Assembly: GCA_016946835.1 (NCBI GenBank)
Contig: JACVTC010000035.1
Span: forward strand, 536,001 to 600,000
Source: Neocallimastix lanati (nom. inval.)
Taxonomy: Eukaryota > Neocallimastigomycota > Neocallimastigomycetes > Neocallimastigales > Neocallimastigaceae
DNA: 64,000 nucleotides
Direction of reading: 5' to 3'
The notes under the pieces are model-generated. The model was not told the DNA's origin, did no database searches, and saw only the letters and a list, made by a program, of their open reading frames with translations. Below are positions 22,933 to 37,060 of this stretch, piece by piece (the first letter of the stretch is position 1; each line of letters begins with the position of its first letter). A program made the position numbers and the translations under genes.

Positions 22933-23650
22933 TTATAGCAATGATAATAATAAATAAATAGATAACCAAATAAATATATAATAAATGATGATGAAATTAT
23001 TATTACACTAATTATTATAAGAATAAATTTGAATATAATATATAATGATTTTCATATTTTCATAAATGAAAGTGTATTCTATTAAACAGATTTACATAAA
23101 AAAATATTTTATATTAAAATAAATAGTAAATAATTAATACATAGTAGTATATTATATTATTATTATGAATAATTAATATCATATAAAACATAAAATATAT
23201 AATATATATATAATATTTTAAAGATGACTAATAATTTCAGTTTTTATTATTATTTATTATTATTATTTTTTAAAGTAACTATTCTTTTTGTTTTATTATT
23301 TTTTGTACTATATTTTTTTCTTATTATTTTACAAAAACAAGACTTTAAAAATGTATAATAGGAGGATAAAAAAATTTTTTTTTTAAAACTTATATATATT
23401 ACTTTTAATTTAATTAATATGATGATGAAAATGAAAGGTACTATGAATAGTTATTATAGATATAAACATCCTTATTATTATATTTTACAGCATAATATTA
23501 ATCATAATTTTTTTCCCTTATTTTATTTTTTCTTATTTTATTTACAGTATTACAGTTAATATATAGTATTAAATAATATATATTATATATGTATTTATTA
23601 TTAACTATTATATATATATAAAGGTTGTTTTTTTCCATAATAGGAGTTCA

Positions 23651-23684
<34 letters not shown>

Positions 23685-25200
23685 GTAATAAGTTTTATTA
23701 AACGATTATATAAAAATTCCAAAAAGGAAGATTATATATATTATTTTTTATTACTAATATATTAAGATATATTTTTCATAGTTTCATAAAATTCCTTATA
23801 TAATATATTTTTTTTAAACAAAATGTATTGAATTGTATTATAAAATAATGATAAAATGTTTCAAAAATAAATCAAACAATAAATAAAAATTATATTTTGA
23901 TTTTAAAAAAATTTTTTTAAAAATCACATTAATTATATAAACTTAATATAGCAATATAAAAACAACAATTGTCACAAAGAAATCATTAAAATCATTCAAC
24001 ATATGTTTAATTATAATTTTTAAAAAGATTATTTATAATATATTTTTAATTTAAAATATTGATGATCTAAAGAAAATAAATATATTTTAAAGAAAATAGA
24101 TAAAAATTATCAAATTTTCAAAATTTTAAATTATAAGTATTTCTTAAAAATTTTATGAATTTGTGTAATCTTTAACTCTTTTATTAATATTTAATATGAA
24201 TAATAATATTTATATATTTTAAATTACCACAAAAAAAAAAAGACTAAAACACATGTATATAAAATAAATCAATAATTAATAGTTATAATATATAATAATA
24301 TAATTAAAAAGGATTATAATAATATAAATAATTAGGATTAATATAAATATTTGATTTTCATTTGTGGAAGTATTGTTATTATCACGAAAATATTAATATA
24401 AAGGAAAAATGGAAAATAATAGAAATAAATAAAAAAAAAAAAAAAAAAATTAAAAAAAAAATATATATATATATATAAAGAAATTATTGTTTTTAATTTT
24501 AATTTAAAAATTATTAATAATTATTATATTATATTATAATGTTATACAATCATTTCCTTTTAGATTTTATTTTATTTTTGTAAAACTCTATGTAATATGA
24601 TTTTAACAGGTAACGCATAAAAAAAAATTCCGTAATACACAATAATTATTTTGAAATTATATTTAACATAATAAGTAAAATTTAATAATAATAGTATTAA
24701 TGATAATATTAATAATAACAATAATAATAATAATGATATAAATGTTAGTAAAAATAATTATAATTATAATAATATAATGATGGTAATAATAATAATAATT
24801 ACCGTTTTTATTATTATTAGTATCACAGAAAATTTTTAAATAATTAATATTTATTATTATACTATTGTTTCTGATACAATATTATTAATTATTGTTTCTA
24901 TTTATATATATAAATTAATAAATTACCAATATTATTAAACTAATAACTCTAAAAATGGTTAATATTACAAGTTAATATAATGAAAGATAAATATTCAATG
25001 ATCTTTAAAATTTTTTTTTTTTATTTTTTATACTATATTATCATATAATTGTAATTGCAACAAATTATATTTATTCTTGTTCAACATAAAAAATAGCATA
25101 TATGGTTTTCAATTATTTATATATATATATTTCATATTATTCTGTATAATATTTATTAAATTTATATATGATTAACAATAATCATCCCTATTATATGGAA

Positions 25201-25231
<31 letters not shown>

Positions 25232-25285
25232 TTTAATTTGATAAATTTGAAAATTTATATTACGTGTAGTTGTAATTCATCAATT

Positions 25286-25666
<381 letters not shown>

Positions 25667-25699
25667 GATTAAGAGTCTCAAGACTCTAATCAACTGAGC
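25667..25699 (+). other. Primer-binding site complementary to the 5' half of a lysine tRNA
   Basis: The reverse complement of the 33 bases after the 5' LTR reads like a tRNA D-arm and anticodon arm: GCTCAGTTGATTAGAG followed by TCTTGAGACTCTTAATC. CTCTTAA is the anticodon loop of tRNA-Lys(CUU). Drosophila copia uses a half-tRNA cut in the anticodon loop in the same way, with initiator Met tRNA. The assignment to lysine is by resemblance. Confidence 0.65.
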
Positions 25700-26139
25700 G
25701 AAATAAGCTGACAAGTAATAGAAAATTTCAAAATGGTAATTACAAAAGACTCTTAATCAAAAATATAAAGAAGTGAAATCTATATTACAACAGCTATAAT
25801 AGCCGGAACTTTAGAAGAACTACTAGCCTTCATAACTAGCTCAATGATTACAAAAAGGAAAGGACATTACCCCCACATAAAATAAATGTGAAATTAGTAA
25901 GACCGAACAAGAATGTCACCTCTAAAATAATATGGTTAATGTTAATCCACAAAACATATAAATTATGGTTATTGCTAAACCAAAAAGCAAATATAAATTA
26001 CTAATGAAGGGACAAAAATAAACTTGTATGAAAAAAAATTCATCGTAGTCGGCATATATAATTTAAAACTAAATAAATTTAAACTTCTTTGAAGCAAACT
26101 AGATTTTTGTATAAACAGAAAATCAAGTTTGAGGGGGAA

Positions 26140-26367
26140 TGTTAGAAGTAGAAATTTATGATATATAAATAAATGTTAAATTAGATTAAATTAATATGAA
26201 TATACGAATCATATTATGTAATACATTAATTAAATAAATTAACATGTATCTAAATTTAGCCACAGTTCTTGTATAAATAGAACTGGTTTTACTTTAATTG
26301 TAAATCTGAGGTTAGTTATTAATACATAATAAACATTTATCATAAAACCCATTTTTACCTTCTAAAA
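26140..26367 (+). repeat. 3' LTR of the TRIM element
   Basis: 228 bp, preceded by the polypurine tract and followed by the resumed ATT run. Confidence 0.88.
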
Positions 26368-27793
<1,426 letters not shown>

Positions 27794-27796
27794 CTA

Positions 27797-27837
<41 letters not shown>

Positions 27838-28401
27838 CTAGTAAATAATGAATGAGTTGATAATGTTCATTTTCAATGGCGTAGGTTAATAGGATCTTCT
27901 TATTTTTATCTTTTTTTTTTTTATTAACATTTAAACCTGTTTTTGAGTAAATATCAGTTATTTTATGTAATTTTTTAATTTTTTTTTCAATTTTTTTCAT
28001 TATTTTTATTATAATTATTTTCATTTTGAGAAAAGAATGCATTTACATCTATTTTAATATTATTATCAACACCAATTGCATAATTTATTTAAATACTTTA
28101 TGACATCTTCATTTATAAATTCCATAGCGAAATTCAAAATACTGTAACCATTTTCATCTTTTGTATTCAAACTTAATCCACGAATTATTAATAATTTTTA
28201 AATATTGGGAAAATCAACAATTTTATATTTATTATGAAAAAATGATTCATAAGGCTAAATTATTTCTTTTAAATTGTTTAATATTATTATTGAAACATAA
28301 AAGCCATGATCGATTAACATTTTTAATAGGTCAAATATATTAATATATAAGAGGTTCCATCATCCATAATTTTTTGATACCAACCTTTTTAAAGGATTTA
28401 A

Positions 28402-28478
<77 letters not shown>

Positions 28479-28523
28479 TTATTATTATTATTATTGTTGT
28501 TGTTGTTATTATTATTGTTATTA

Positions 28524-28557
<34 letters not shown>

Positions 28558-28817
28558 AATAAGGTATATTTCTGTAGAAATTTTATTTCTTTGTTTTTTG
28601 TTAAAACCATTAAAAATTAAGATCATTAGTAAATTTAATGGGTTAGTTATTATTATTAAATATTAGATTCGAATTATAAATATATAAATATATTTTTTAT
28701 TAGAAACAGCTGGATTTAATATGTTTTTATATTAAAACATACTTTGACTTATCACTTTTTTAATATTTGTCATAATAATAATTCTACATCATTGTCATTG
28801 CTATTGTTAAGTAAATT

Positions 28818-28852
<35 letters not shown>

Positions 28853-29370
28853 TCAAATATTTGGTTTAATATAGATATGTTATGATTTTGAAACTCTTTA
28901 TTGACTTAATGCATTAAGTCAATAAAGTTTTTCCATCTTTATCCATACTTTTAAAATCTAAACCTGAAATGTACTAACTAATACTTTTAAAAAGTTCTTT
29001 TTAATTTTGCTAAATAATGATTATTATTTTAAAATCAATTGTAAAAGGAAATGATTTAATATCTATATTAAAGATAGGATAAACACATTGTAAAAGGAAA
29101 TGCACTAGTATCTATATTAAAGATAGGATACCCAAATACTTTTAAAAGGTTTTTTAGTTTTGATGAACAATGATTATAACTTTAAAATCAATTGTAAAAG
29201 GAAATGACTTAAGTATCTATATTAAAGACTTAGGATATAAAAATATCTATATTATCATTAATACATTGAATATTTACTGGATGATTTAAATAAATAATTC
29301 ATAACATCGGTAAAGTCTTTTTCGGAAAACGGTATCAAACTTATAGAGTAACCTTCTACTATTTTCAGTT
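27794..29370 (-). pseudogene. Decayed ankyrin-repeat protein gene
   Basis: On the minus strand short segments read like ankyrin repeats, but in different frames and broken by stops. From 5' to 3': IPFSEKDFTDVMNYLFKSS (about 29260-29330), GLDFKSMDKDGKTLLT (about 28910-28960), GLSLNTKDENGYSILNFAME (about 28115-28190) and LLTYAIENEHYQLIHYLLEK (about 27840-27905). The pattern D-x-x-G-x-S/T-x-L followed by a helix with YLL fits the repeat. TTA microsatellite (28401-28557) and poly(T) runs split the segments. Long ankyrin proteins are common in gut fungi and decay easily. Exact borders are uncertain. Confidence 0.5.
28401..28557. repeat. TTA microsatellite inside the ankyrin relic
   Basis: Tandem TTA with TTG variants. 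It yields long leucine or isoleucine frames on both strands that are not genes. Confidence 0.9.
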
Positions 29371-29451
29371 TTTAGATCAATTTTTTAGTTTTATTATTTA
29401 TAAGGAATTTTTTTTTTCAATATATCTCTTACTCTCAGATGCCTAATCCAG

Positions 29452-29690
29452 GCATATGATGATAATAGTAATAAGTAATTCAGAGATAAAAAAAAAAAAA
29501 AAAAGATGATGATAATAGTAATAAGTAATTCAGAGATAAAAAAAAAAAAAAAAGATGATGATAATAGTAATAAGTAATTCAGAAATAAAAAAAAAAAAAA
29601 GATGATGATAATAGTAATAAGTAATTCAGAGATAAAAAAAAAAAAAAAAAAAAAAAAAAGATGATAATAGTAATAAGTAACTCTAATAAT
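29452..29690. repeat. Minisatellite, ~48-bp unit, four to five copies
   Basis: GATGATGATAATAGTAATAAGTAATTCAGAGATA followed by 14-25 A is repeated head to tail from about 29457. Units differ mainly in poly(A) length; one has CAGAAATA, and the last is partial. Confidence 0.88.
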
Positions 29691-30208
29691 ACTAAATAGT
29701 CTAAATGAAAAAAAAAAAAAAAAAAAAAAACTTTAAAAAAATCATAAAAATATACATATCCATTGTTATTGAATAAACGATTTAGTCTAATGGTATACAA
29801 ATTAGTCATAATGCAAAAAAAAAAAAAAAAAAATCACTAATCACACATACAGAATAGGCATAATATTAGTAAGGAATTCTGCAAACCCCACAAAATATTA
29901 AATCGGGAAAGAAGACTCTCTTGAAAGATGATTGATATATATTATTAATAAAATGCCTTCTTTCCTCCTCCATGGGGAACTCATCTTTAAGACTTCATAT
30001 ATATTGCATTTCGGTTGAGAAGGAGACACAATACATAAAAATTAATAGTATCGTCACAATCATCCTCTTTGCTCATTAGAAATGTTCAAAGAAATGTTCA
30101 ATAATTTCTCTAATGAACAATTAGAGATTAATTTAATAAAAAAAAAAAAATTTTTTTATCAACAAATTGAATGAATTGTTCCCTAAATACTTCAAATTTA
30201 GGATATTA

Positions 30209-30350
30209 AAAGGATCCGATGTAAAGAAAACTAGGTATGTTATTACTTTCAACACAACAAGATCAACATGTTGCGCAATCTTCTGATGATCATTTTTCTT
30301 TTTTACATAAGATTATTATATTATATTTGAATTCACATTTAATTCGTTCA
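30209..30350 (-). pseudogene. Second copy of the LINE C-terminal segment
   Basis: AGGATCCGATGTAAAG ... AACAAGATCAACATG ... AATCTTCTGATGATCATT parallels AGGATCCAGTGAG ... AACAAGGGCAACATT ... AATCTTCTGAGACTATT at 30865-30960. Either a local duplication or a second, nested LINE copy. Confidence 0.6.
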
Positions 30351-30353
30351 GTC

Positions 30354-30395
<42 letters not shown>

Positions 30396-30864
30396 CTCAA
30401 GATGAAATTGTGAATATTTTTAGCAATAGTTGTTGAATAAAAATTTTTTTTTTATTTTATTTTATTTTAAATCAAACCTTAAACTTCTTGTATTTAATTG
30501 ATCTAATTACAGAGGAACTTGTATAATGATCATTTTCCCAGTAAAACTTCCCGTAGTTCTCCAGAAAGTTAATTATTGTGTTTGGATATTGTTAATATTT
30601 ATGCTTTTTTTTTTTTTTTCATCTATGAATAATTTGAAAATGTTGGAATATTTTTGACTAAATGAGAAATAATACAAGAAGCGTCTTTCTACACTTTTTA
30701 AAGCATCGAATCATCGACAGTTTTTTTTTTTTAATATAATAAGGACAGTGAAAAGCATAATCATATGAACAATTATACTACTCCCTTCCATCATTGCAAA
30801 CTTCAAAAAGAGATCATCTAGAAAAGGTAAAGATTTATTTCTGTAATTTTCCAATTCTTTATAG

Positions 30865-31010
30865 GAAAGGATCCAGTGAGAAAAGCTAGGTACACTAACA
30901 CTAACACCACAACAAGGGCAACATTTAAGGGCAATCTTCTGAGACTATTTATCTTATAATGGAAATACTCATGCCAAATTTAAAACCACACCTAATTCGA
31001 GAAATCCATA
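30865..31010 (-). pseudogene. LINE C-terminal zinc-knuckle remnant (first copy)
   Basis: One minus-strand frame reads CPCCGVSVSVPSFSHWILS, matching the C-x-C-C ... H pattern of LINE C-termini; the expected final Cys is Tyr. A diverged second copy lies at 30209-30350, where the first Cys-rich part also carries a stop. Confidence 0.6.
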
Positions 31011-31167
31011 AGAACCCTAACTGATACTTAGGATATTGAAATGTTAAGTTTTTGATTTCTGAAATAAATCCAAAATCATTCTCCTTGTAAATAATTACTT
31101 TTTTTTTTTTTTTTTTTTAGCTTTTTAGGGTTTGAAGACATCTCTTTCCCAATAAAACTTTTTTATT

Positions 31168-31823
31168 TCACTTGTTGTTTTTACCATTTAATTTCTTATC
31201 CAAAGTCCTTGATTCTTTAGTCCATGAGTAATGTGACATAGTAGGAATATTATTAGTGAGATGATTAATGATACATGATGAGCTTTTCCATTTTCTAAAG
31301 CAGTGTAATTGAGATATAGCACAGACAGCTGAAAGAGGAGGTATTCTCAATTCAAGAGTAATATCATAGAAACTAACATAAAAAATTTCGAGATTTAAAT
31401 CCATAACTCCAATAAAGTCCTCTATTAATAATTTTTTGAGCTTTAGAACATCTGCTCTTATTTGAACCAAAGAGAGGAGCATAATATATAATAAGATTAA
31501 GAATAAAACGAAAATAAAACATATTTCTTCAATGGGAGAGGAATAGATTTATTAATAAGAAATCGAAAGTACGAATTTAACTTGACATTTAAATTACTGT
31601 TTAATTTGGATTGTATATATTTCAATGATAAAGATTCATCAAATGGAATACCAAGATAAGTATAGTTGTCAGTTTTAGGTAATTTGTTACTACCAATAAA
31701 GAAAGATGGAACTTCATAATTTATCGGTTTAACAAAGATAATCGGTTTTACAACTGGAGTAACACACTTATTAATTCTAAAAATCATTTCATTTTTAATA
31801 GCCCATTCATGAACTTTATTCAA
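31168..31823 (-). pseudogene. LINE region after RT (thumb and C-terminal linker), broken
   Basis: Two frames: 31497-31823 with YLGIPFDESLSLKYIQSKLN, the post-RT motif typical of LINEs, and 31168-31482 with ELRIPPLSAVCAISQLHCF RKW, a helical motif that commonly follows. They continue the RT frame after frame breaks near 31830 and 31490. Confidence 0.75.
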
Positions 31824-31832
31824 AAATTTTTC

Positions 31833-32671
31833 TTAAGAGCTTGTTTTAGATGGACCAACTAAAACAATATCATCCGCAAAAAGTCCACCACAACAATATT
31901 GAGAATCTAAATTTACACCATACTTATCACAATTATCCAGTATATCATTAATGAATAAATTGAATAAAATAGGAGATAGAGGGCATCCTTGTCTAACATC
32001 ACGATTAATCGAAAATTCATCTGAGAGATTATCATTAAAAAAAAAAAAAAGCACAAATTTTAGAGGATAGATAAAGGTTCCTTAAAAACAGATGACATTT
32101 ACCTCTAATTCCTAAATTATATAATTTGGTCAAAATATTAAAGACAGGAACTGAATCATAGTCTTTTTTAAGATCGAGAAAAGCAAGATAAGTAAAATTT
32201 CCTTGAAATTTTCTTCTTTGACATATTTCTCTAATTGAAATATATAAACTTATGCATTCTTTTTTATTTTTAAATCCAAATTGTTCAGGTCTAACAAATT
32301 TATGTTCAAAGGCAATATTTAGCAATTCTATTTAGTAACAATCTTTGAAATGATTTTTTAAGCCAACATTAATAAGAGAAATACCATGATAATTATTGCA
32401 ATCTGAAAGATTTCCTTTTTTTTTTTTTTGGAATTGATATTATAGAAGCCGAATTCCACTCTTCAGGGAAAATCACCAGCTCAGATTTTTTTAAATAATG
32501 AAAGTAAATATTTAGCACAATCAGAGTAGTGAACAATTGAAGAATCATCTTGATTATCAGATGAAAACCAAATTTACTAAAAAAGGCTTTAAAAAATTCA
32601 ATCGGAATATCATTGGGGCCAGGTGCACTATTATTTTTCATATCAAGCACAATATTTTGAATTTCTTCCAT
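31833..32671 (-). pseudogene. LINE reverse transcriptase, broken
   Basis: Motifs occur in the right order: NNSAPGPNDIPIEFFKA (about 32587-32635), FPEEWNSASIISIPKKK (about 32415-32465), RPEQFGFKNKKE, FLDLKKDYDSVP (motif A, about 32140-32175), RDVRQGCPLSPILFNLF (motif B, about 31955-32010) and CGGLFADDIVLVG (catalytic FADD, about 31856-31900). The family consensus for motif A has Lys-Ala-Tyr-Asp where KDYD stands here. Frame changes near 32395 and 32045, partly at homopolymers, interrupt it. Confidence 0.88.
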
Positions 32672-33589
32672 AGTAATAGGATCATTAATATCCCAAGTAG
32701 GATTATTATTAGAATTAATTCTAAATAAATTTTACCCAGTATTCATTATCCAGACTATGTTGAGTAACATCAGAAGCTAGTTCACTATAATGTTCAGCAA
32801 ATCGATTCAATTGATCCGAATGAGAAAAATAAAAAGTTACCCTGCTTCTTTAAGTTTAACCAAGCACTCCTAGCATTTTTGTTTACGAAAATCATTACAT
32901 ACAGATTCTATCAACCGATGAATTTGTTTTGATTTAATAGAAAACTAAATTGACCTGACTTTAACACATATATTTTTATATTCACGAAGCAAATTTAAAA
33001 AAATCATCAAGGTTTTCAAGATTAGGACCTAAAGAAAAAAAATTTTTAATTTCATAAAATGCAACATGTTTTTTTCATGAGAAAGTTTCTTGATATAAAG
33101 AAGGGCAGTGGAAAGTGGAGCCTTTAAGATCACAAGGAACCCTAGCATAAACTTTATCACCAACTTTATTAGCTGTTTCTATATATTTATTGACCATTTC
33201 ATTAGAATTTAATTCTTTATTATCATCAAATTCATTAAAAAGAATTGAGAAGTAGTTACTTGAGAATATTTCATTATGCTTTTCATTACACATGGGTTGG
33301 GAACACTTGAATCTTCTAGATGGAGTAGGAGCACGAAAACCTTCTGAGTCATCTTTCTTACAGGAAAGGATAAGAGGGAAGTGATTAGAAATATCATTGA
33401 ATGCACTACAAACAGATACCTTTTTAAATGTATTCCTTTATTTTACAATTAAATACAACATGATCAATACAAGACAATCTACCATCCCGAGTCCAAGTGA
33501 AATCGAGATCCGATAATCTTTTTAATGAATCACTGATGAGATGATTTATTAAGTAAACTTTCTAATTGGGATTTAGACATATTTAATGT

Positions 33590-34481
33590 CATCACCTACA
33601 AGAATAGAAGGTCTATTAGTATGTTTCTTTATCCAATTAGTAATTTCTGAAAAGGCATTCGTTCTTTCTTCCTTATGAGTGACCTTAGGAACATAAATAT
33701 TACCAATAGTGCATTTAATTCCTCAAAAAGAAATAATGTTGACAGAAATGATATACTTATATTCCAAAGGATCAGGAGAAAATGAACAAGAACGATGTAC
33801 ACTTATACTAAGACCTCTCATACCAGATATATTTGGATCAGCTTTTCGTAAAATTGTATTATAGTGACTAAGAAATAGGTAATTATTTGAAAGTACATTA
33901 AGGTATTGGCTATTATCGATCTCTTGCAAGCAACTACAGATGGGTTTAAAAATTTCATTAAAGAATCGAATACCATCACGTTTTTCAGCATTCCATCCAT
34001 TAATGTTCCAATTGACACAAAAATTAAAGAACTGAGTAGACGGTTGAGTAAATGCTACTATATAGAAAATCTTTTACCATTGATTTTAGTTTCAAAAGAA
34101 GAAAATTTATTGCTGAATTTCTTAACATAACTGAAAGTTCGAATTTTGTTGGTTTTGATCCAATTAATTTTATAGATAGGAAGGCATCGAGTAAGAATAA
34201 ATAAAATATTTAGATAATAAGTAGGTTTATCATAGCTTATCCTTAAAATGAAGTAGTTTTCCATATTTTCCATATCAGGTGTGGGTTTTTTTTGTAATTC
34301 CAAGAACTATTTCATTGCAATTAGAAAAATGTTTACTAAGAAATTCCCAAAGTTTACTAACAGACCATGATTGAAGATCATGAATAAAGATAAGAATGAA
34401 ATCTTTATTCTGAATATCGAATCTTCGGAGGCCTCGTCGAAAAACAGGTATAATTGCTGAATTTGAAGAAGTATTATTCAT
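33590..34481 (-). pseudogene. LINE 5' domain and EEP endonuclease, broken
   Basis: The leading segment (34275-34481) starts MNNTSSNSAI and continues through several frames to about 34020. The endonuclease then begins: CVNWNINGWNAEKRDGI (about 33970-34020) with the catalytic Asn, followed by LQEIDNSQYL (about 33905-33935) with the metal-binding Glu. Further down come a segment MRGLSISVH (about 33805) and IYVPKVTHKEERTNAF (about 33655-33700). The enzyme nicks target DNA for target-primed reverse transcription. At least three frame changes make it nonfunctional. Confidence 0.75.
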
Positions 34482-34490
34482 TTCAAGAAA

Positions 34491-34911
34491 GTCTAAAAAA
34501 TTAAAATAAAAGAAGTATAAAATAAAAAAAAAAAAAAAAAATAATAATAATAATAAAAAAAAAAAAATAGATAAAATTTTTTTTTTTTTTTTTTTTTTAA
34601 ATATATATAATAATAGAATAAAAATAAAAATAAAAATAAAAGAGAAAGTAAATTCCCTTTAAATAGTATTTAAAAAAAATATTGGTGTTGAATATTTGAA
34701 AGCTTGAAATATATAATTGTTCTTGATGATTTAATAGATTTTAGATTTTGTAAATAATTGATTTTATCCGGTATTATTGTTATAATATTTATAAATATAC
34801 ACAAGGGTTAGAAATTTATTGATACAAAAACTACTAAAAATAGTCCATATCATTGGGGACTTAAGTTTACTGAATATAAAAGTTAATTGTTTCAAATGAA
34901 TTGAATTTCCT
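34491..34911. other. AT-rich spacer
   Basis: Poly(A)/poly(T) and AAT runs followed by ordinary AT-rich sequence. Nothing recognised. Confidence 0.55.
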
Positions 34912-35162
34912 AAGATATATTTTTTTTTTTTTTTTTAGACTATCCCTTGTAAGTCTTGATCATATCATCCCAGCCACAATAGACAACTAATATCAGACAA
35001 ACTTTATAGCGGGTGTATCAGGATACAACAAAGTGCTCCCATGCCATACCATTTCGGCGTCGACGCTCTCAGTCACGGATTACAGAACCACAAGATTTGG
35101 AGATGATGAATACGACAAGCCACAACCACATACACTATAACATTATTATTTACTACATTACC

Positions 35163-35174
35163 TTTCTCCAAATT
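35163..35174. repeat. MULE target-site duplication, left
   Basis: TTTCTCCAAATT here and at 40369-40380. Mutator-like elements usually make 8-11 bp; part of the 12-bp match may belong to the element ends. Confidence 0.7.
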
Positions 35175-35697
35175 GGGGGTGGTGCGTTTCGGAATGTGGC
35201 TTTAAATATTTTTACATAAATTTTCATTTCGGAATGTGGCTTATATTATTTTTTTTATAAATTTTTATTTATGAATATAATATTTAAATATTAAAATAAA
35301 ATGGCACATATAGTTTCTTTGAAAAAATAATTATTAAAAATATTTAAAATGTGATATATTTCAAAAAAAATAATGATTTACATTCGCCATATTCTGAAAA
35401 TTTTTATTTATTTATTAATTTATTCATTTAATTATTTAATAATAATATTTAATAATATTTCTTTTTATACTATTTTCTAATTATAAAGTTTGTTTATTAT
35501 ATGGAAATATAATAATTTACATTAATTTAAAATACTGTAAAAATTATAATAAAATTCATGTTAATATATATGAATATGCTATATCATTTATTTATTATAT
35601 AATTTATTTGTTGCTAAATTCAGTTTTTATATTAATTTCATATCAATATCTTATTTATTTTATTTTATCATATTATATATTATTATTTCACTGCATA

Positions 35698-37060
35698 TTT
35701 ATTTTATTTTATTTTATTTTATTTTATTTCGATTGATACTTGCAATTTATTATAATTCACATATTTATTTTATTTTATTAGTACTTGTATTTTTATTATA
35801 ATTCAAATAATTTTTTTATTTTATTTTATTTTATTTTATTTTATTTTATTTTATTTTATTTTATTTTTATTAATACTTTATTCCTTTATATTACTTCACT
35901 ATTTTATTTTATTTTATTTTATTTTATTTTATTTTATTTTATTTTATTTTATTTTATTTTATTTTATTTTATTTTATTTTATTTTATTTTATTTTATTTT
36001 ATTTTATTTTATTTTATTTTATTTTATTTTATTTTTATTAATACTTTATTCCTTTATATTACTTCACTATTTATTTTATTTTATTTCTTTTATTTTATTT
36101 TATTTTATTTTATTTTTATTAATACTTTATTCTTTAATATTACTTCACTATTTATTTTATTTTATTTTATTTTTATTAATACTTTATTCTTTAATATTAC
36201 TTCACTATTTATTTTATTTTATTTCTTTTATTTTATTTTATTTTATTTTATTTTATTTCTTTTATTTTATTTTATTTTATTTTATTTTATTTTATTTTAT
36301 TTTATTTTATTTTATTTTATTTTATTTTATTTTATTTTATTTTATTTTATTTTATTTTATTTTATTTTATTTTATTTTATTTTATTTTATTTTATTTTAT
36401 TTTATTTTATTTTATTTTATTTTATTTTATTTTATTTTATTTTATTTTATTTTATTTTATTTTATTTTATTTTATTTTATTCAATCTGTACTTCATATTT
36501 ATATTTCAATATTTATTCATTTTATTTTATTGTATTTTATTTTATTTTATTTTATTTTATTTTATTTTATTTTATTTTATTTTATTTTATTTTATTTTAT
36601 TTTATTTTATTTTATTCAATCTGTACTTCATATTTATATTTCAACTATTTATTTTATTTTATTCATTCTGTATTTCATATTTATATTTCAACTATTTATT
36701 TTATTTTATTCAATCTGTACTTTATATTTATATTTCAACTATTTATTTTATTTCATTCAATCTGTACTTCATATTTTTATTTCAACTATTTATTTTATTT
36801 TATTTTATTCATTCTGTACTTCATATTTATATTTCAACTATTTATTTTATTTTATTCATTCTGTATTTCATATTTATATTTCAACTATTTATTTTATTTT
36901 ATTCAATCTGTACTTTATATTTATATTTCAACTATTTATTTTATTTTATTCATTCTGTACTTCATATTTATATTTCAACTATTTATTTTATTTTATTCAA
37001 TCTGTACTTTATATTTATATTTATATTTCAACTATTTATTTTATTTTATTTTATTTTATA
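35698..37060. repeat. Composite TTTTA satellite array (array B)
   Basis: TTTTA runs with two kinds of spacer. The left part uses TTAATACTTTATTC ... TATTACTTCACTATT; the right part uses TTCAATCTGTACTTCATA ... TTTCAACTATTTATTTTA. The right spacers are the reverse complement of the spacers in array A (10.75-13.15 kb), sharing TACAGATTGAATAAAAT. Long Phe/Tyr/Ile/Leu frames over this array are translated repeat. Confidence 0.9.

Larger units (their letters stand above)
20080..25285. other. Gene-free AT-rich intergenic region
   Basis: Homopolymers and AT microsatellites dominate. Named sub-repeats are listed separately (20800-20950, 22796-22932). Small hairpin-like sequences occur (for example TTCCTTTC ... 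GAAAGGGAA near 21150-21178). No credible coding frame; a tyrosine-rich open frame at 21125-21379 is low-complexity. Confidence 0.6.
29880..34490 (-). mobile_element. Decayed LINE (non-LTR retrotransposon)
   Basis: Minus-strand relic of an element with an exonuclease/endonuclease/phosphatase-type endonuclease followed by reverse transcriptase and a C-terminal cysteine motif. It is broken by many frameshifts, stops and homopolymers; parts are listed separately. The 5' end lies near 34481 (ATG of the leading frame). The 3' end is unclear: the zinc-knuckle part exists twice (30865-31010 and 30209-30350), so the left end may be a second truncated copy. No tail or target duplication was found. Confidence 0.85.

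Noticed and set aside
28360-28626. Poly-isoleucine and poly-leucine frames on both strands
   Set aside because: Translated TTA microsatellite.
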